Source: Saprospiraceae bacterium
Lineage (GTDB): Bacteria > Bacteroidota > Bacteroidia > Chitinophagales > Saprospiraceae
Direction: 5' to 3'
DNA length: 64,000 bases
Assembly (NCBI GenBank): GCA_016717655.1
Contig: JADKFC010000004.1
Span: 205,149 to 269,148, forward strand
Shown here: piece by piece, positions 30,901 to 39,681 of the stretch
Layout of the letters: every line of letters starts with the position of its first letter
How positions within the stretch are numbered: the stretch's first letter is position 1
Program-made: the position numbers and the translations under genes
The notes under the pieces: model-generated
The model's database searches: none
Told to the model about the DNA's origin: nothing
The model's input: the letters and a program-made list of their open reading frames with translations, nothing else

Positions 30901-30955
30901 ACATTATAGATAGCACGCCAAAACACACTACAACGATATATTGTTTAAAGGTCAA
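27905..30955 (-). CDS. Propeller-sensor NarL-type histidine kinase
   Basis: 1016 residues. A signal peptide (about 1-22) leads into a two-component regulator propeller with repeats such as YVWFSSATGLHVFDG, LWFGCTLGLGRLN and YYFGSTDGLFSF. A Y_Y_Y domain (about 700-780), a transmembrane helix (AWVIVIFTLLLTTLVFVFL) and a HisKA_3 domain with phospho-His836 (ISADLHDEVGTLLSGL) follow. The ATPase domain has the N box (IFKEAITNVMKHS) and a G box near the end (DGQGMDNMAMRAKKIGG). It starts with TTG at 30955, 17 bases after a TAAATTTG box. Its response regulator lies immediately upstream. The ligand is unknown. Confidence 0.9.
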   Translation of the reverse strand: MTFKQYIVVVCFGVLSIMSATGQNASFKIINPEYELKMVRLNSTEDLGQFNDIMEDDEGYVWFSSATGLHVFDGNRTVTYTGDKGQFGFNTDSVSRPFIFFNNAGKHRMWVQQSGNRLLQINTQQRTVEQVVNLFPGEDQQLLSSHKNQTGSLFILSHHRQEKTIALSRKGDGNSIQTLFTAPIENLSGMFAKKMGKEIWVFKNGFFLRFNQEGKEIKKYNTRFQISNHVSVWTNDTSFYFIDQLTYTLFKWDRSTDELLPFLKIPPTVKDGLSGLWVEGDKVYIADNLYLYILNIKTRTQQDLSNDFLGIIKNEAHGGLGVNFLKFTKRKDGTLWVSNLRTVLQIKKKLPKLTQFKQPIKDNALVSSTTSFRALAEDKDKNIYASYYGGIAIKRPGNNSFEAVAKWQHLINKAKGTYSLNVWNNYLIWNNTIIDLKDNSTNYVGPPYNAGHCNQWIQNDTLWIYIWHTPQLYFYDLKRKRQTETGLKTQINGEGTYYSAINDIKMDKGGQNFWISSTFKGIQLLSKSGQLLKQFDKTALNTADNDIQEIEVDGDQLWFGCTLGLGRLNTRTGAVSIFKNPLITGENVMQNRTIFSILPDQQGNLYLGSSYGLLYFDTQAQQFYNLAKGHPLSEIEFNKMSTLISSDGRYYFGSTDGLFSFMPEELQFVQASNKIKPLKLISTAIFDLQKEKFKYEYRHLNTLKDLVLEPTESSLELQFSVPEYSNEVYYSYRLKEQSNQWTAPKLDNKIFLYGLEPGTHTLEVRASTGISEKEASLYVITILKKQVWYKRAWVIVIFTLLLTTLVFVFLRYRFNQKLRRQKELATLRTKISADLHDEVGTLLSGLAMQSQILAIEASEENKEVLNEISSMGREAMERMRDTVWAIDSRKDKVENLIDRMRDYAEKNLHMKKMTHDFITQIGDTKKFIDPERRQNIYLIFKEAITNVMKHSDGSHVVITVTEERGKLKLIVKDNGNKQPSTRSDGQGMDNMAMRAKKIGGSIDIYYKDGFSVELEV

Positions 30956-30971
30956 TTCAATGCTGTTTGTA

Positions 30972-30979
30972 CAAATTTA
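30972..30979 (-). promoter_or_regulatory. Candidate -7 promoter box for the sensor kinase
   Basis: TAAATTTG on the minus strand, 16 bases before the kinase start. It would allow the kinase to be transcribed apart from its regulator, whose stop lies at 31069. Confidence 0.35.
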
Positions 30980-31068
30980 GCTGATTTAATGCACCCGGCC
31001 TTCAGAAAATACAATTGATTGACCATGTTTTCTAAAATCGTTTTTACGGTTGTCTTTCCTCTATACCT

Positions 31069-31710
31069 TTATTTGATGTAACCCAACATGTATTGGGTAA
31101 TAGCCTCGGTCTTATTATTTACATGAAGGACCTTGTACATTTTTTTGACATGGGTTCTTACCGTTTCCACCGAAATAAATAGTTCTGCTGCAATGGTGTG
31201 GTAGCTTTTTCCATCCACCAGTCTCTCCAATATTTCTTTTTGTCGATCGCTCAGAATCGTGGCCTTGCTCACCCTGCCGCCCATAAGGTGGTTTACGATC
31301 TCACGGGCTATGGATGGCGACATATATGAACCTCCTTTGGCTACTATGCGCAATGCTTCTACAATGTCTTCAAGGGTGGCTTTTTTGGAAATATAACTGC
31401 AGGCCCCACTACAAAGGGCTTTTAAAATGAGGTCTTCTTCTTCATAGGTGGTCAGCATCACGATGTTGAGGTCCGGATATTTATCGAGGATCAGGGGTAT
31501 GGCATCTATACCTGAGGTGCCCGGCAGCCCTATATCCAGCAGTAATATCTGAGTGATTTCTGTGGGATGTTGGATGGTTTTTAGCAAAAAGGCGTCAGCA
31601 GAAATGGCTATCTCTCCCATCTCAAATTCTTCGTGGAAGGAGATGAATTTACTGACACTGTCACGAATTACCTTGTTGTCTTCTACGATATGAATGATTA
31701 CTTTTTCCAC
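31069..31710 (-). CDS. NarL/LuxR-family response regulator
   Basis: 213 residues. The receiver domain has acidic residues Glu10-Asp11, phosphoacceptor Asp59 (ILLLDIGLPGTSG) and the Thr-Thr-Tyr and Lys-Lys segments (VMLTTYEEED, ACSYISKKATLED). The C-terminal LuxR helix-turn-helix is about 150-205 (LSDRQKEILERLVDGKSYH, VETVRTHVKKMYKVL). The start is GTG. TATGTTTG at 31735-31742 (minus) is a fair -7 box, and the inverted repeat at 31753-31774 lies where a -33 element would be. It is the likely partner of the kinase downstream. Confidence 0.92.
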   Translation of the reverse strand: MEKVIIHIVEDNKVIRDSVSKFISFHEEFEMGEIAISADAFLLKTIQHPTEITQILLLDIGLPGTSGIDAIPLILDKYPDLNIVMLTTYEEEDLILKALCSGACSYISKKATLEDIVEALRIVAKGGSYMSPSIAREIVNHLMGGRVSKATILSDRQKEILERLVDGKSYHTIAAELFISVETVRTHVKKMYKVLHVNNKTEAITQYMLGYIK

Positions 31711-31752
31711 ATCTTTATTTTATACAAACATAGGTGTTATTGGCTATAAATA

Positions 31753-31774
31753 CAATCACCTTGCAGGGTGATTG
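31753..31774. promoter_or_regulatory. Inverted repeat in the divergent promoter region
   Basis: CAATCACC (31753-31760) and GGTGATTG (31767-31774) form a perfect 8-base inverted repeat with a 6-base spacer. It sits between the response regulator and the secreted BNR protein, at the -33 side of the regulator's candidate -7 box. An operator for the dimeric regulator is plausible but unproven. Confidence 0.45.
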
Positions 31775-31854
31775 ACTTGGTTTTATTAAATAGTGACTTT
31801 TGTAATAATAAGATTTAACAAACAGACCCCCTTAAAATCAAAAAAAAATAAACG

Positions 31855-34645
31855 ATGAAGTCTTTCTGGATGATTCTTGTTTTCACACTATGCTTTTCGA
31901 AACTAAACGGTCAAAGTCTGTATGAAAAACTCAATCAAAGATTAGTGGGTATTTCCAACTTTCATGAGACGATGAGAATTGTTGACTCTATATATGCCAT
32001 TGGTGGTGAAAATTTGAGAGATAATGGCGGTGATGGGTTGCCAAAGTACAAACATTGGCAGCGCTGGGCATGGTATATCGGCAGAAGACTTGATGAAAAT
32101 GGCAATATGGTTGACATTTTAAAAAGAAAATTGGAATTAGCAGAACAAATGGAAAGGGATAAGTCAAAAAATAAACACTCCCGGTCCTCCCTTCCCGGGC
32201 ATTGGGAACCCATTGGCTGTGATACCAGCAGTTACAGTCCAAATACAACAAACTCCTATGCCAATGGTACTGGAAGATTGGATCGAATTGCTTTTCATCC
32301 TACAGACCCAAATACTTTTTATGTGGGTGCTCCCATTGGCGGCTTATGGAAAACGACAGATGGAGGCGCTCATTGGAAATGCCTTACAGATACCATTCCC
32401 TCTATTGGGGTATCTGGAATAGTAGTGAGTTATAATAATCCCAATACCATTTATATTCTCACTGGTCAGGGCGATGGTTCTGCAGGTAATGTTACCAATA
32501 ATTGTCAGGGAGTTATGAAGTCAACCAATGCAGGCGTCAGCTGGGCTTTTGTTGGTGCCTTTCCTACCACACCCAATTTCACAACATTAGTAGGCTTTAA
32601 ACTGGTGCAAAACCCTACCAACGCCAATATACTTTTGGCTGCTACCAATGATGGCATATTTCGCACCACCAATGGAGGTTCCTCGTGGACCAAAACAAGT
32701 GGGGGCCTACATTATGACATAGCATTTCAACCCAATAGCGGCACCAATGCATTAGCTGCTACAGACGATAGTCTTTTTTACAGCACGAATGGTGGAGTGA
32801 CCTGGACCTTGAGCGCAAGAAACATTGCTCCCAGTCCGGGACCCGTCAGAATCAGTATTGCATTTTCTCTATCAGAACCTACTAAGGTCTATGCCTTTCA
32901 TGGAAATGGAGGCGTGGCCAATCAATTTTCCGGAGTGTATTTGTCAACAGATAGCGGTGTAAATTTTACCCGTTTGGCCAATACACCCAACGTCTTGGGT
33001 TACGAATTAAATGGCAGTGATGCTGGTTCTCAAGCCAGTTATGATCTATGTATGGCCGTACATCCCGATAGTACATCAAGAGTAATGATCGGCGGGGTAA
33101 ATATTTGGAGATCATCCAATGGCGGGGTAACATTTTCAAACAATACAGGGTGGACTGAGACGCAGGGGGCAATAGCATACGTACATTGTGATCAACATGC
33201 TTTGGCCTATAACCCACTCAATAATAATTTGTATTCTTGCAATGACGGGGGCATTTGGGTCTCCTCCAATTCGGGTAATACCTGGAGAAATATATCCAAA
33301 GGTTTGCAAACAAATATGTTTTATAATTTAAATCAATTTAAAACAAATTCAACCTATATCCTGGGTGGCGGTCTTCAGGACAATGGTGTAAAAATTAGGC
33401 CCGCCGGAACTAAAAATTTTACCCACATTTATGGCGCCGATGGAAACTGTGTTGCGTTTCAATCCAACAATCCTAATATCTTTTATGCAAGTTCCAATGC
33501 CACACTTATTAGGTTCGATTACATCACTGGCAATGGCGTGATTGTTACCCCTGTTGGCATGGGAGGTGGAAAATACACTGTCACTCATCCAATCGACACC
33601 AATTTGGTGATCTGCAGTGCCAATGGAGAAAACATTTATAGATCAACCAATAAAGGCATCAGCTGGACCAACGTTGGGGGTAATGGCAGGGTATTGACCA
33701 TATCTCAAGTGGATCCTACTAAATTATTCGCTGCAGGTGACAGTTTGGTTTTTAGATCAACAGACACCGGCAACAACTGGCAACTGGATACTGCGGGCTT
33801 AGGCCCAAATTTAAATAACCTTACTTTGACAGATCTTGAGTCAGATCCTATAGATGCAAACTATGCATACCTCACTTTAGGGGGCTTTGCCAATGGGAGG
33901 AAAGTTTATCAAACCTCAAACGGAGGACTTACCTGGTCTAACATATCTTTTAATCTGCCCAATGTTGTAGTCAACTCTGTTGCTGTTACCACTTCCAAAA
34001 TATACATAGGTACAGACATAACCGTTTACGCAATGGATTGGGGGGGCAACACCTGGATTGATATTGGCGATAACATTCCTCATGCTCCAGTGATTGATAT
34101 TTTGGTAGATGAAAGCAAAGGAATCATTACCGTCGGGACCTGGGGTCGTGGCGTATGGCAAAGAAACTACTGCATAGACAACATTTCTTTGTTAGGTTCT
34201 TTAAAAGGTAAACTTGAATACAGTGCCAATACTATGATAAATGCAAGTGCACTAATCCCCGGGATAAATGATTTCGACAGCATCTTTATGACTTCTGGAA
34301 AGGTGTTATTACAGCCCGGGTTCAGAGCAAAGGAAGGATCTCACATGAAAGCATCTATCGGAAGCTGTGATGACGGACCACAGCCCTTTGGCCGAAAGAG
34401 AGGGGCTACAGAAGCAATGGTGAGAAAAGAAGAAGGTGGGGTAATTGAATTAAAACGGGATTAATAATTTTTTGATCCGCAGTATTGTGCAGAATCAACA
34501 GCTGACACTACAAAATCAAAATCTGAAAGTAAAAAACCTCGAAGATGAAATGGAAATAGAAAAATCAAAGGTGAAAAACCTCGAAGAAAAAATGGCCTTC
34601 CTGGAAGCACAGCTGAATAAGATTTTGGAACAGAAAAAAAAATGA
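31855..34645 (+). CDS. Secreted BNR/sortilin-repeat protein with 3-coathanger domain and coiled-coil tail
   Basis: The main frame gives 869 residues (stop at 34464). A signal peptide (MKSFWMILVFTLCFSKLNG) is followed by a long beta-propeller with repeats of the type GLWKTTDGGAHWK, GIFRTTNGGSSWTK and ENIYRSTNKGISWTN. A 3-coathanger-like stack follows near the end (INASALIPGINDFDSIFMTS, LLQPGFRAKEGSHMK). Directly after the stop, a different frame encodes a clean coiled coil (QNQQLTLQNQNLKVKNLEDE and FLEAQLNKILEQ) to a stop at 34643-34645. A single indel near 34457-34466 would join the two. Likely a secreted or surface binding protein; its promoter is shared with the NarL-type system. Confidence 0.78.
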
Positions 34646-34664
34646 TCCTCTTTCAATATCTACC

Positions 34665-35765
34665 CTACCTCACCCCCCTCTCCTTCCACTTATATTCACC
34701 AGGAAAAATTGCGTGCCAGGAAGAATATAAAATTATATACAGGTAGATTATTTGGCCCTGTATAAAAAACCGGAGGGCCGGGCGGTTGTTTTGCCAGCCG
34801 GTGGCCTTCCACAATGCAATAAAATCAACCACCCATTTGGTGCTTAGTATTATTAAAGCACCCATACCTGCTTTTGGTAAAAAGAGGTCTATAAGCAACA
34901 TCGACAATAAGGCTATGTTCGTAATAGCAACCATTGTCTGAACCATCCAAATGGCCCTACCGGCATAAGCCCTGGTCTTGGTCGCCCACCGCTTGCGCTG
35001 CTCAAGGAGTTGCCCCAATCCGGGCTGAGGGAGTGTGGTGACAATGGCCTCTTGATCTGCTACATAATCAATCCTTTTTTTCTGTCTTGCCGCTTCGGCA
35101 TAAAAAAAGACATCATCGCCGGAGGCGTGGTGCATGTGGCTTTCATAACCCCCTATTTCTTCATAAGCCTTTTTGGTAAAAGCCAGGTTGGCTCCATTGG
35201 CTAAAAAATATAGTCTTTGTCGGATGCCAGCGGCGGTGACCTTCATCATGATCGCAGCATCCATGGCTTCAAAGGCACTAACCGTGCTATCACAAGGCGA
35301 AATCTTTACAGGGCCGGTGAGGAGTCTGCCCCGCTGTTTTGGAGTTGGCGGTTGAGGGCCGTTAGCCAATGGAGTCCAACCATACAATCTCCATCGGTGG
35401 TGGCACATGATTTCAAACTTTGCTTCTTTAATACCCAGTGCAAGGGCCGCTTTTTTGCCCTGCCCTTCGGTAAGAGAAAGGGCTCTGATCCCGGCTATTG
35501 ATGATATTATCTCAAAGGTCCCGTCGGTGCTGTGGTCGTCAACCACAATGACTTCATATTGATGGATAGGATATTGTTGGTTGAGCAATGACTGCACACA
35601 GGCCGATATGTTTTGAGCTTCGTTTCGGGCTGCTACTACAATTGAAAATCGTTTGGACCCCAACGCGGATTTTGATTTTTTTTCAGCGGGCTCTACCGAA
35701 GCTAAAAATATACCGGTTATCATACCGGCATATACAATGGAAAGCAGGATGCTAAAAACAATCAT
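34665..35765 (-). CDS. Family 2 glycosyltransferase, membrane-anchored, with compensating frameshifts
   Basis: About 366 residues from the ATG at 35765, which overlaps the stop of the upstream glycosyltransferase. An N-terminal membrane helix, a GT-A domain (FSIVVAARNEAQNISACVQS, VIVVDDHSTDG) and C-terminal helices are clear. Residues encoded at about 35322-35405 read as nonsense in the open frame, whereas the +1 frame there gives ATTDGDCMVGLHWLTALNRQ, the expected donor-binding DxD segment. Two compensating one-base indels therefore hide this part. The later motif (SGDDVFFYAEAARQKK) and the QRKRWATK segment fit processive or lipid-linked sugar transferases. The sugar and acceptor are unknown. 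Confidence 0.85.
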   Translation of the reverse strand: MIVFSILLSIVYAGMITGIFLASVEPAEKKSKSALGSKRFSIVVAARNEAQNISACVQSLLNQQYPIHQYEVIVVDDHSTDGTFEIISSIAGIRALSLTEGQGKKAALALGIKEAKFEIMCHHRWRLYGWTPLANGPQPPTPKQRGRLLTGPVKISPCDSTVSAFEAMDAAIMMKVTAAGIRQRLYFLANGANLAFTKKAYEEIGGYESHMHHASGDDVFFYAEAARQKKRIDYVADQEAIVTTLPQPGLGQLLEQRKRWATKTRAYAGRAIWMVQTMVAITNIALLSMLLIDLFLPKAGMGALIILSTKWVVDFIALWKATGWQNNRPALRFFIQGQIIYLYIILYSSWHAIFPGEYKWKERGVR

Positions 35766-36971
35766 GCCAGGGAAAGACAAAAGATTCGGAAAAGATCCTC
35801 GGCTATAATGGTATCGCTAAATACATCTACCGCCATTGACCGACCCCTGGCACCCATGGCCGACCTTTGTTCGGGACTGAGTTCACAAAACTTCTGCATG
35901 GCATTAATTAAGTCGTCAACACTTCTGGCCTCTGCCAAAAACCCGTTGATGCCCTCTTCAACGGTTTCTCTGCACCCTGCCGTGCGGGTGGTGATCACCG
36001 GCTTGCCCATGGCCATGGCTTCCAAAACGATGCGGGGCATGCCTTCTCTGTACGAGGGCAGCACTATACAAGTAGATTTTTCGAGAAAGGGTCGTACGTC
36101 GTTGACAAAACCTTTGTAGTCTACGGTGTCTTCACTGATCCATTCCAACAAAGGTATCCCTATCGATGGTAGAGGGATTTTCGGGATCAAAGTCGCCCAA
36201 TACAACAAATGAAGCAGGCCATGCTTTTTCATGAAAATGGCGGGCTGCGGCGGCAAATTCAAGGATGCCCTTGTCTTTGAGCAACCTGCCTATAAAGGTA
36301 AACACAGGAGGATCGGGAGAAAAAGCGCTTTTGCTTGGGTAATAGGCGGTATTGACACCACAACCTTTAACGGCAAAAGCACGATCTTCGTTGACCAGTC
36401 GTTTTTGTATAAACAGCTCGCGGTCATCCTCGTTTTCAAAAATCATGCTGCTGCTGTACCTCGCCGTTCGTCTGTACAACCATTCGGCAACCACGTTGAT
36501 AAAGCCCCTGTTGATAAACGAATAACCCAGACCCGTAATCACGCTTACGGATTTTACTCCGGCCAGTCTGGCGGCCAGGGTTCCAAAGATATTGGGCTTG
36601 TGGGTGTAATGTACCACCAGATCAGGCTTGATTTTTCGGTATTTTCTACGTAGCTCTTCTACCAACAAAAGGTCTTTGATGGGATTGGTGCTGTCGCGGT
36701 CTAGCGTAGTAAGATTGATGTGGGTTACTTCCGGAAAATTTTCTTTGTACTCTATGTAAGCATCAATGGGTGCCAACACATAAACCTTAAAGCCTTCTTC
36801 AATACATTTACGTATCACGTTCTGCCTGAAGTTATAAATGTTCCAGGTGCTGTTGGCCACGATGGCAATGCTTTTTGAAGACTTCAATTCCGGATTTTTT
36901 CTTTGTCGATGCAAATCAGGATTCAAACTTACTGCTTTTTGCACAAGTGTTGGTGATTTTGTGGGTGACAT
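35762..36971 (-). CDS. Family 4 glycosyltransferase, one frameshift
   Basis: About 402 residues joined from two frames with a break near 36150. The N-terminal half has IAIVANSTWNIYNFRQNVIR, PDLVVHYTHKPNIFGTLAAR and SVSVITGLGYSF. The C-terminal half has the donor-binding segments FTFIGRLLKDKGILEFA, VLPSYREGMPRIVLEAMAMG and KPVITTRTAGCRETVEEGING. This pattern fits polysaccharide or glycoprotein glycan assembly. The ATG at 36971 is preferred over the TTG at 36998. It is coupled by an ATGA overlap to the GT2 gene, so both probably act in one glycan pathway. Confidence 0.85.
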
Positions 36972-37005
36972 TGGGCTCCTGGTGGTCTTATTGGGCAAAA
37001 GTTTT

Positions 37006-37013
37006 TACCTTTG
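37006..37013 (+). promoter_or_regulatory. Candidate -7 promoter box for mtaB
   Basis: TACCTTTG lies only 5 bases before the ATG at 37019, so transcription would start near the start codon. This supports the ATG at 37019 rather than the longer open frame from 36875. Confidence 0.4.
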
Positions 37014-37018
37014 CACCC

Positions 37019-38377
37019 ATGTCTACACCAAGTACCGTTGCCTTTCATACCCTGGGTTGTAAGCTCAATTTTTCTGAGACTTCTACCATTCGCCGCCAGT
37101 TTGAGGATGCGGGTTACGGGGTAGTGGGCTTTGAAGAGGGAGCCGATATTTATGTGCTGAATACCTGCAGCGTTACTGATTTTGCAGATAAAAAATGCCG
37201 GTACGAGGTGCGAAGGGCACAGCGTTACGCTCCCAATGCCAAAATCATCGTCATCGGCTGTTATGCCCAGTTAAAGCCGGAAGAAATTTCATCCATTCCC
37301 GGGGTTGATCTGGTGCTGGGTGCAGCAGAAAAGTTCAACATCCTCAAGTTTATCGATGAAATCAGCCATGCCGGCAAGGGCATGATTAAATCGGGTGATG
37401 TACACCAGGTCAACCAGTTTGTTGGCTCTTTTTCTTTTGGTGACCGCACTCGTTCTTTTCTGAAGGTACAAGATGGCTGCGACTATAAATGCAGTTTTTG
37501 CACCATTCCGCAGGCACGCGGCAGGAGCAGAAGTGATACCGTAGCCAATGTACTCAGCAATGCCAATGAAATTGCCCGTCTGGGTGTGAAAGAAGTGGTG
37601 CTGACCGGGGTTAACCTGGGCGACTTTGGCAATGGTACGGAGGTCATCGAGGGTCGCTTACCTAAAAAAGAGGCCTTGTTTTTTGATCTGGTCCAGGCCC
37701 TGGACCAAGAGTCGGCCATAGATCGATACCGCATCTCTTCCATCGAACCCAATCTGCTCACCGACGAAATCATTCGTTTTGTGGCAGAAAGTCGCAGCTT
37801 CATGCCCCATTTCCACATACCCCTCCAGTCGGGTAGCAACAAGGTTTTGAAGGCCATGCGAAGAAGGTACCAAAAAGAATTGTATGCCTCCAGGGTGGCC
37901 ACCATCCGGGAAGTCATGCCCCATTGTGCCATCGGCGTTGATGTCATTGTAGGCTTCCCAGGTGAGAGCCACGAAGACTTTTTGGAAACCTATCATTTTT
38001 TGAACGACCTCGATGTGTCGTACCTCCATGTATTTACCTATTCTGAAAGAGCCAACACCGATGCGGCGGCAATGGAGGGTGCTGTTCCAATGGAAGTGCG
38101 AAGAGAAAGAAACGAAATGTTGCGCATCCTGTCTCAGAAAAAACAGCGCGATTTTTACAGTCGGTTTTTAGGTACTTCCCGACCGGTTTTGTTTGAATCC
38201 CATACGGGTGACGAAAGCCTTATGTCGGGCTTCACAGACAACTACATCAAAGTGGTATTGCCTAAAAGTGAGACCCTGATCAATACTTGTCAAAGGGTCC
38301 GTTTGATTGACTTTGATGCCAGCGGCGACTGTGTAACAGCCCTGCCGGTTTTGGACTCAGAGCACGCGGTACTTTAA
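37019..38377 (+). CDS. mtaB: tRNA t6A37 methylthiotransferase
   Basis: 452 residues. It adds a methylthio group to N6-threonylcarbamoyladenosine at position 37 of tRNAs. The N-terminal domain has three cysteines for one iron-sulfur cluster (FHTLGCKLNFSET, YVLNTCSVTD, IVIGCYAQL), and the radical SAM domain has CxxxCxxC (GCDYKCSFCTIPQARGRSR). The C-terminal TRAM domain is present (about 390-450). The reading frame is intact. The last 21 bases overlap the convergent YiiX-like gene. Confidence 0.95.
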   Translation: MSTPSTVAFHTLGCKLNFSETSTIRRQFEDAGYGVVGFEEGADIYVLNTCSVTDFADKKCRYEVRRAQRYAPNAKIIVIGCYAQLKPEEISSIPGVDLVLGAAEKFNILKFIDEISHAGKGMIKSGDVHQVNQFVGSFSFGDRTRSFLKVQDGCDYKCSFCTIPQARGRSRSDTVANVLSNANEIARLGVKEVVLTGVNLGDFGNGTEVIEGRLPKKEALFFDLVQALDQESAIDRYRISSIEPNLLTDEIIRFVAESRSFMPHFHIPLQSGSNKVLKAMRRRYQKELYASRVATIREVMPHCAIGVDVIVGFPGESHEDFLETYHFLNDLDVSYLHVFTYSERANTDAAAMEGAVPMEVRRERNEMLRILSQKKQRDFYSRFLGTSRPVLFESHTGDESLMSGFTDNYIKVVLPKSETLINTCQRVRLIDFDASGDCVTALPVLDSEHAVL

Positions 38378-38947
38378 TTCAACCTTGTCGTCTTCCCATA
38401 TTTCCTGCGGACTGATATAACTGTCTTTCATTTTAAAGACATAGCCCCCTCTTTTGAAACAATCTCTTACCAACTCGCTGCAGATGTAATTTCTGTTTTT
38501 TTCTCTTTTGCCTACCTTAAACAGAATGCGCAACATGATGCGCATGATTTCCCAATTGTCATATGGGCGGGTAAGTTCATCCAGGCCAAAGCCAATGATG
38601 TTTTTATGGCTATTTTCAGCCAGCTCCCCGGAAAATTCAGCAATGACGATCTGACCCATGTACGAACGTTTTTTACCCTTGTAATCTTTGAGGTATTTTG
38701 ACAAGGGTATGAGTCTGATGCCAATGTAGGGTTCTGCCTCTAACACCAATACGCGTCCCAGCTCTTCATCTTTGTAAATGATGGCCACGTGACTCCACAC
38801 ACTGTTGGTCAGTTTTTGAATGGCCCCCGAAAACAGGTAAGACCCGCTACAAAAAACGATCTGACCTGTCTTGAGAAAGGGTCTGATTTTTTCATACGGA
38901 ACCTTGTCGAGGTTTTTAATATCGCGCTTACTCAGTTTGTCCGCCAT
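38357..38947 (-). CDS. YiiX-like permuted NlpC/P60 cysteine peptidase
   Basis: 196 residues, no signal peptide. The permuted NlpC/P60 arrangement is visible: an N-terminal GQIVFCSGSYLFSGAIQ, catalytic His in SVWSHVAIIYKD (about 52) and catalytic Cys in RNYICSELVRDC (about 153). Related YiiX/YaeF proteins act on amide or peptide bonds, in some cases in cell-wall or lipid processing. It overlaps the end of rnpA by 20 bases and lies at the position where yidD often follows rnpA in other bacteria. Confidence 0.75.
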   Translation of the reverse strand: MADKLSKRDIKNLDKVPYEKIRPFLKTGQIVFCSGSYLFSGAIQKLTNSVWSHVAIIYKDEELGRVLVLEAEPYIGIRLIPLSKYLKDYKGKKRSYMGQIVIAEFSGELAENSHKNIIGFGLDELTRPYDNWEIMRIMLRILFKVGKREKNRNYICSELVRDCFKRGGYVFKMKDSYISPQEIWEDDKVELKYRVL

Positions 38948-39308
38948 TGGGTTGAATTTTGATGAGCTGTTGCCAGAGTTTTTTAACCGATCGTGCTATC
39001 TTGTCGTAAGGCTCTTCTTCTTTGCCAATGTAGACCCACATCGCAGCGATGGAGGTAAGTGGCTGCTCCTCCGGCCGATGTAGTCTGTAGGCCTCTCTGA
39101 TCCGCCTTTTTAAGGTGTTGCGGTCTGTGGCTTTTTTAAATTTTTTTTTGGGCACACTTACCCCCATTTGAATGGCAGGAGGCTGGTCTGGGGTCTGTAT
39201 ATAAAAAATTTTGATGGGATACTGAAACAGCTGGCCTTCTGAGCCAAAGAGGCTGGCAATGGTTTTACCCGATTTTAACCGTTCTTTTTTGGAATATCCC
39301 TTATCCAT
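38928..39308 (-). CDS. rnpA: Ribonuclease P protein component
   Basis: 126 residues. It binds the RNase P RNA and helps remove 5' leaders from tRNA precursors. The signature ATDRNTLKRRIREAYRLH holds the RNR-like basic motif, with MGVSVPKKKFKKA before it. It follows rpmH, the conserved order near chromosome origins in many bacteria. A terminator-like hairpin separates it from rpmH (39312-39354). The C-terminus overlaps the YiiX-like gene. Confidence 0.95.
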   Translation of the reverse strand: MDKGYSKKERLKSGKTIASLFGSEGQLFQYPIKIFYIQTPDQPPAIQMGVSVPKKKFKKATDRNTLKRRIREAYRLHRPEEQPLTSIAAMWVYIGKEEEPYDKIARSVKKLWQQLIKIQPNGGQTE

Positions 39309-39311
39309 AGC

Positions 39312-39354
39312 GTAAAAATAAAAAATCCGGACCAGGATTTAACCCGATCCGGAC
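39312..39354 (-). terminator. Terminator-like hairpin between rpmH and rnpA
   Basis: On the minus strand TCCGGATCGGG pairs imperfectly with CCTGGTCCGGA (GU pairs allowed) around a TTAAAT loop, followed by a T-rich tract. It could attenuate read-through from rpmH into rnpA. Confidence 0.6.
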
Positions 39355-39381
39355 TCTTATGTTTTTTGGTGTGTATCAGAA

Positions 39382-39537
39382 TTACTTCAGACGCTTCTCG
39401 TCGGAAACGGTCAATTTGTACCTTCCTCTGGCCCTTCTGGCAGCCAACACCCTTCTTCCGTTTTTAGTAGCCATCCTGGCTCTGAACCCATGTTTGTTGG
39501 ATCTTTTCCTTCTTGATGGTTGAAATGTCCTTTTCAT
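39382..39537 (-). CDS. rpmH: 50S ribosomal protein L34
   Basis: 51 residues, too short to be found by length alone. The sequence opens MKRTFQPSRRKRSNKHGF and has the conserved RMATKNGRRVLAARRARGR block. It is a component of the large ribosomal subunit. A full promoter (39588-39618) precedes it and rnpA follows. The stop codon is at 39382-39384. Confidence 0.97.
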   Translation of the reverse strand: MKRTFQPSRRKRSNKHGFRARMATKNGRRVLAARRARGRYKLTVSDEKRLK

Positions 39538-39587
39538 CTTTTGATTTTTATTGCGCCAATATTAATCGACATTTTTAAAAAGAGTTG

Positions 39588-39618
39588 CAAAAGTACTGTC
39601 TTTCACTCAATTAACAAA
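39588..39618 (-). promoter_or_regulatory. Promoter of rpmH
   Basis: On the minus strand, TTTG (39615-39618), a spacer of exactly 19 bases, and TACTTTTG (39588-39595). This fits the Bacteroidota consensus TTTG-N19-21-TAnnTTTG. The leader to the rpmH ATG would be about 45 bases. Confidence 0.7.
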
Positions 39619-39681
39619 AGGATTTATACAAAAAAAGAGAATTTAACCCGGTTTTTTAATATATATGGTTTTTTTCTTTTT

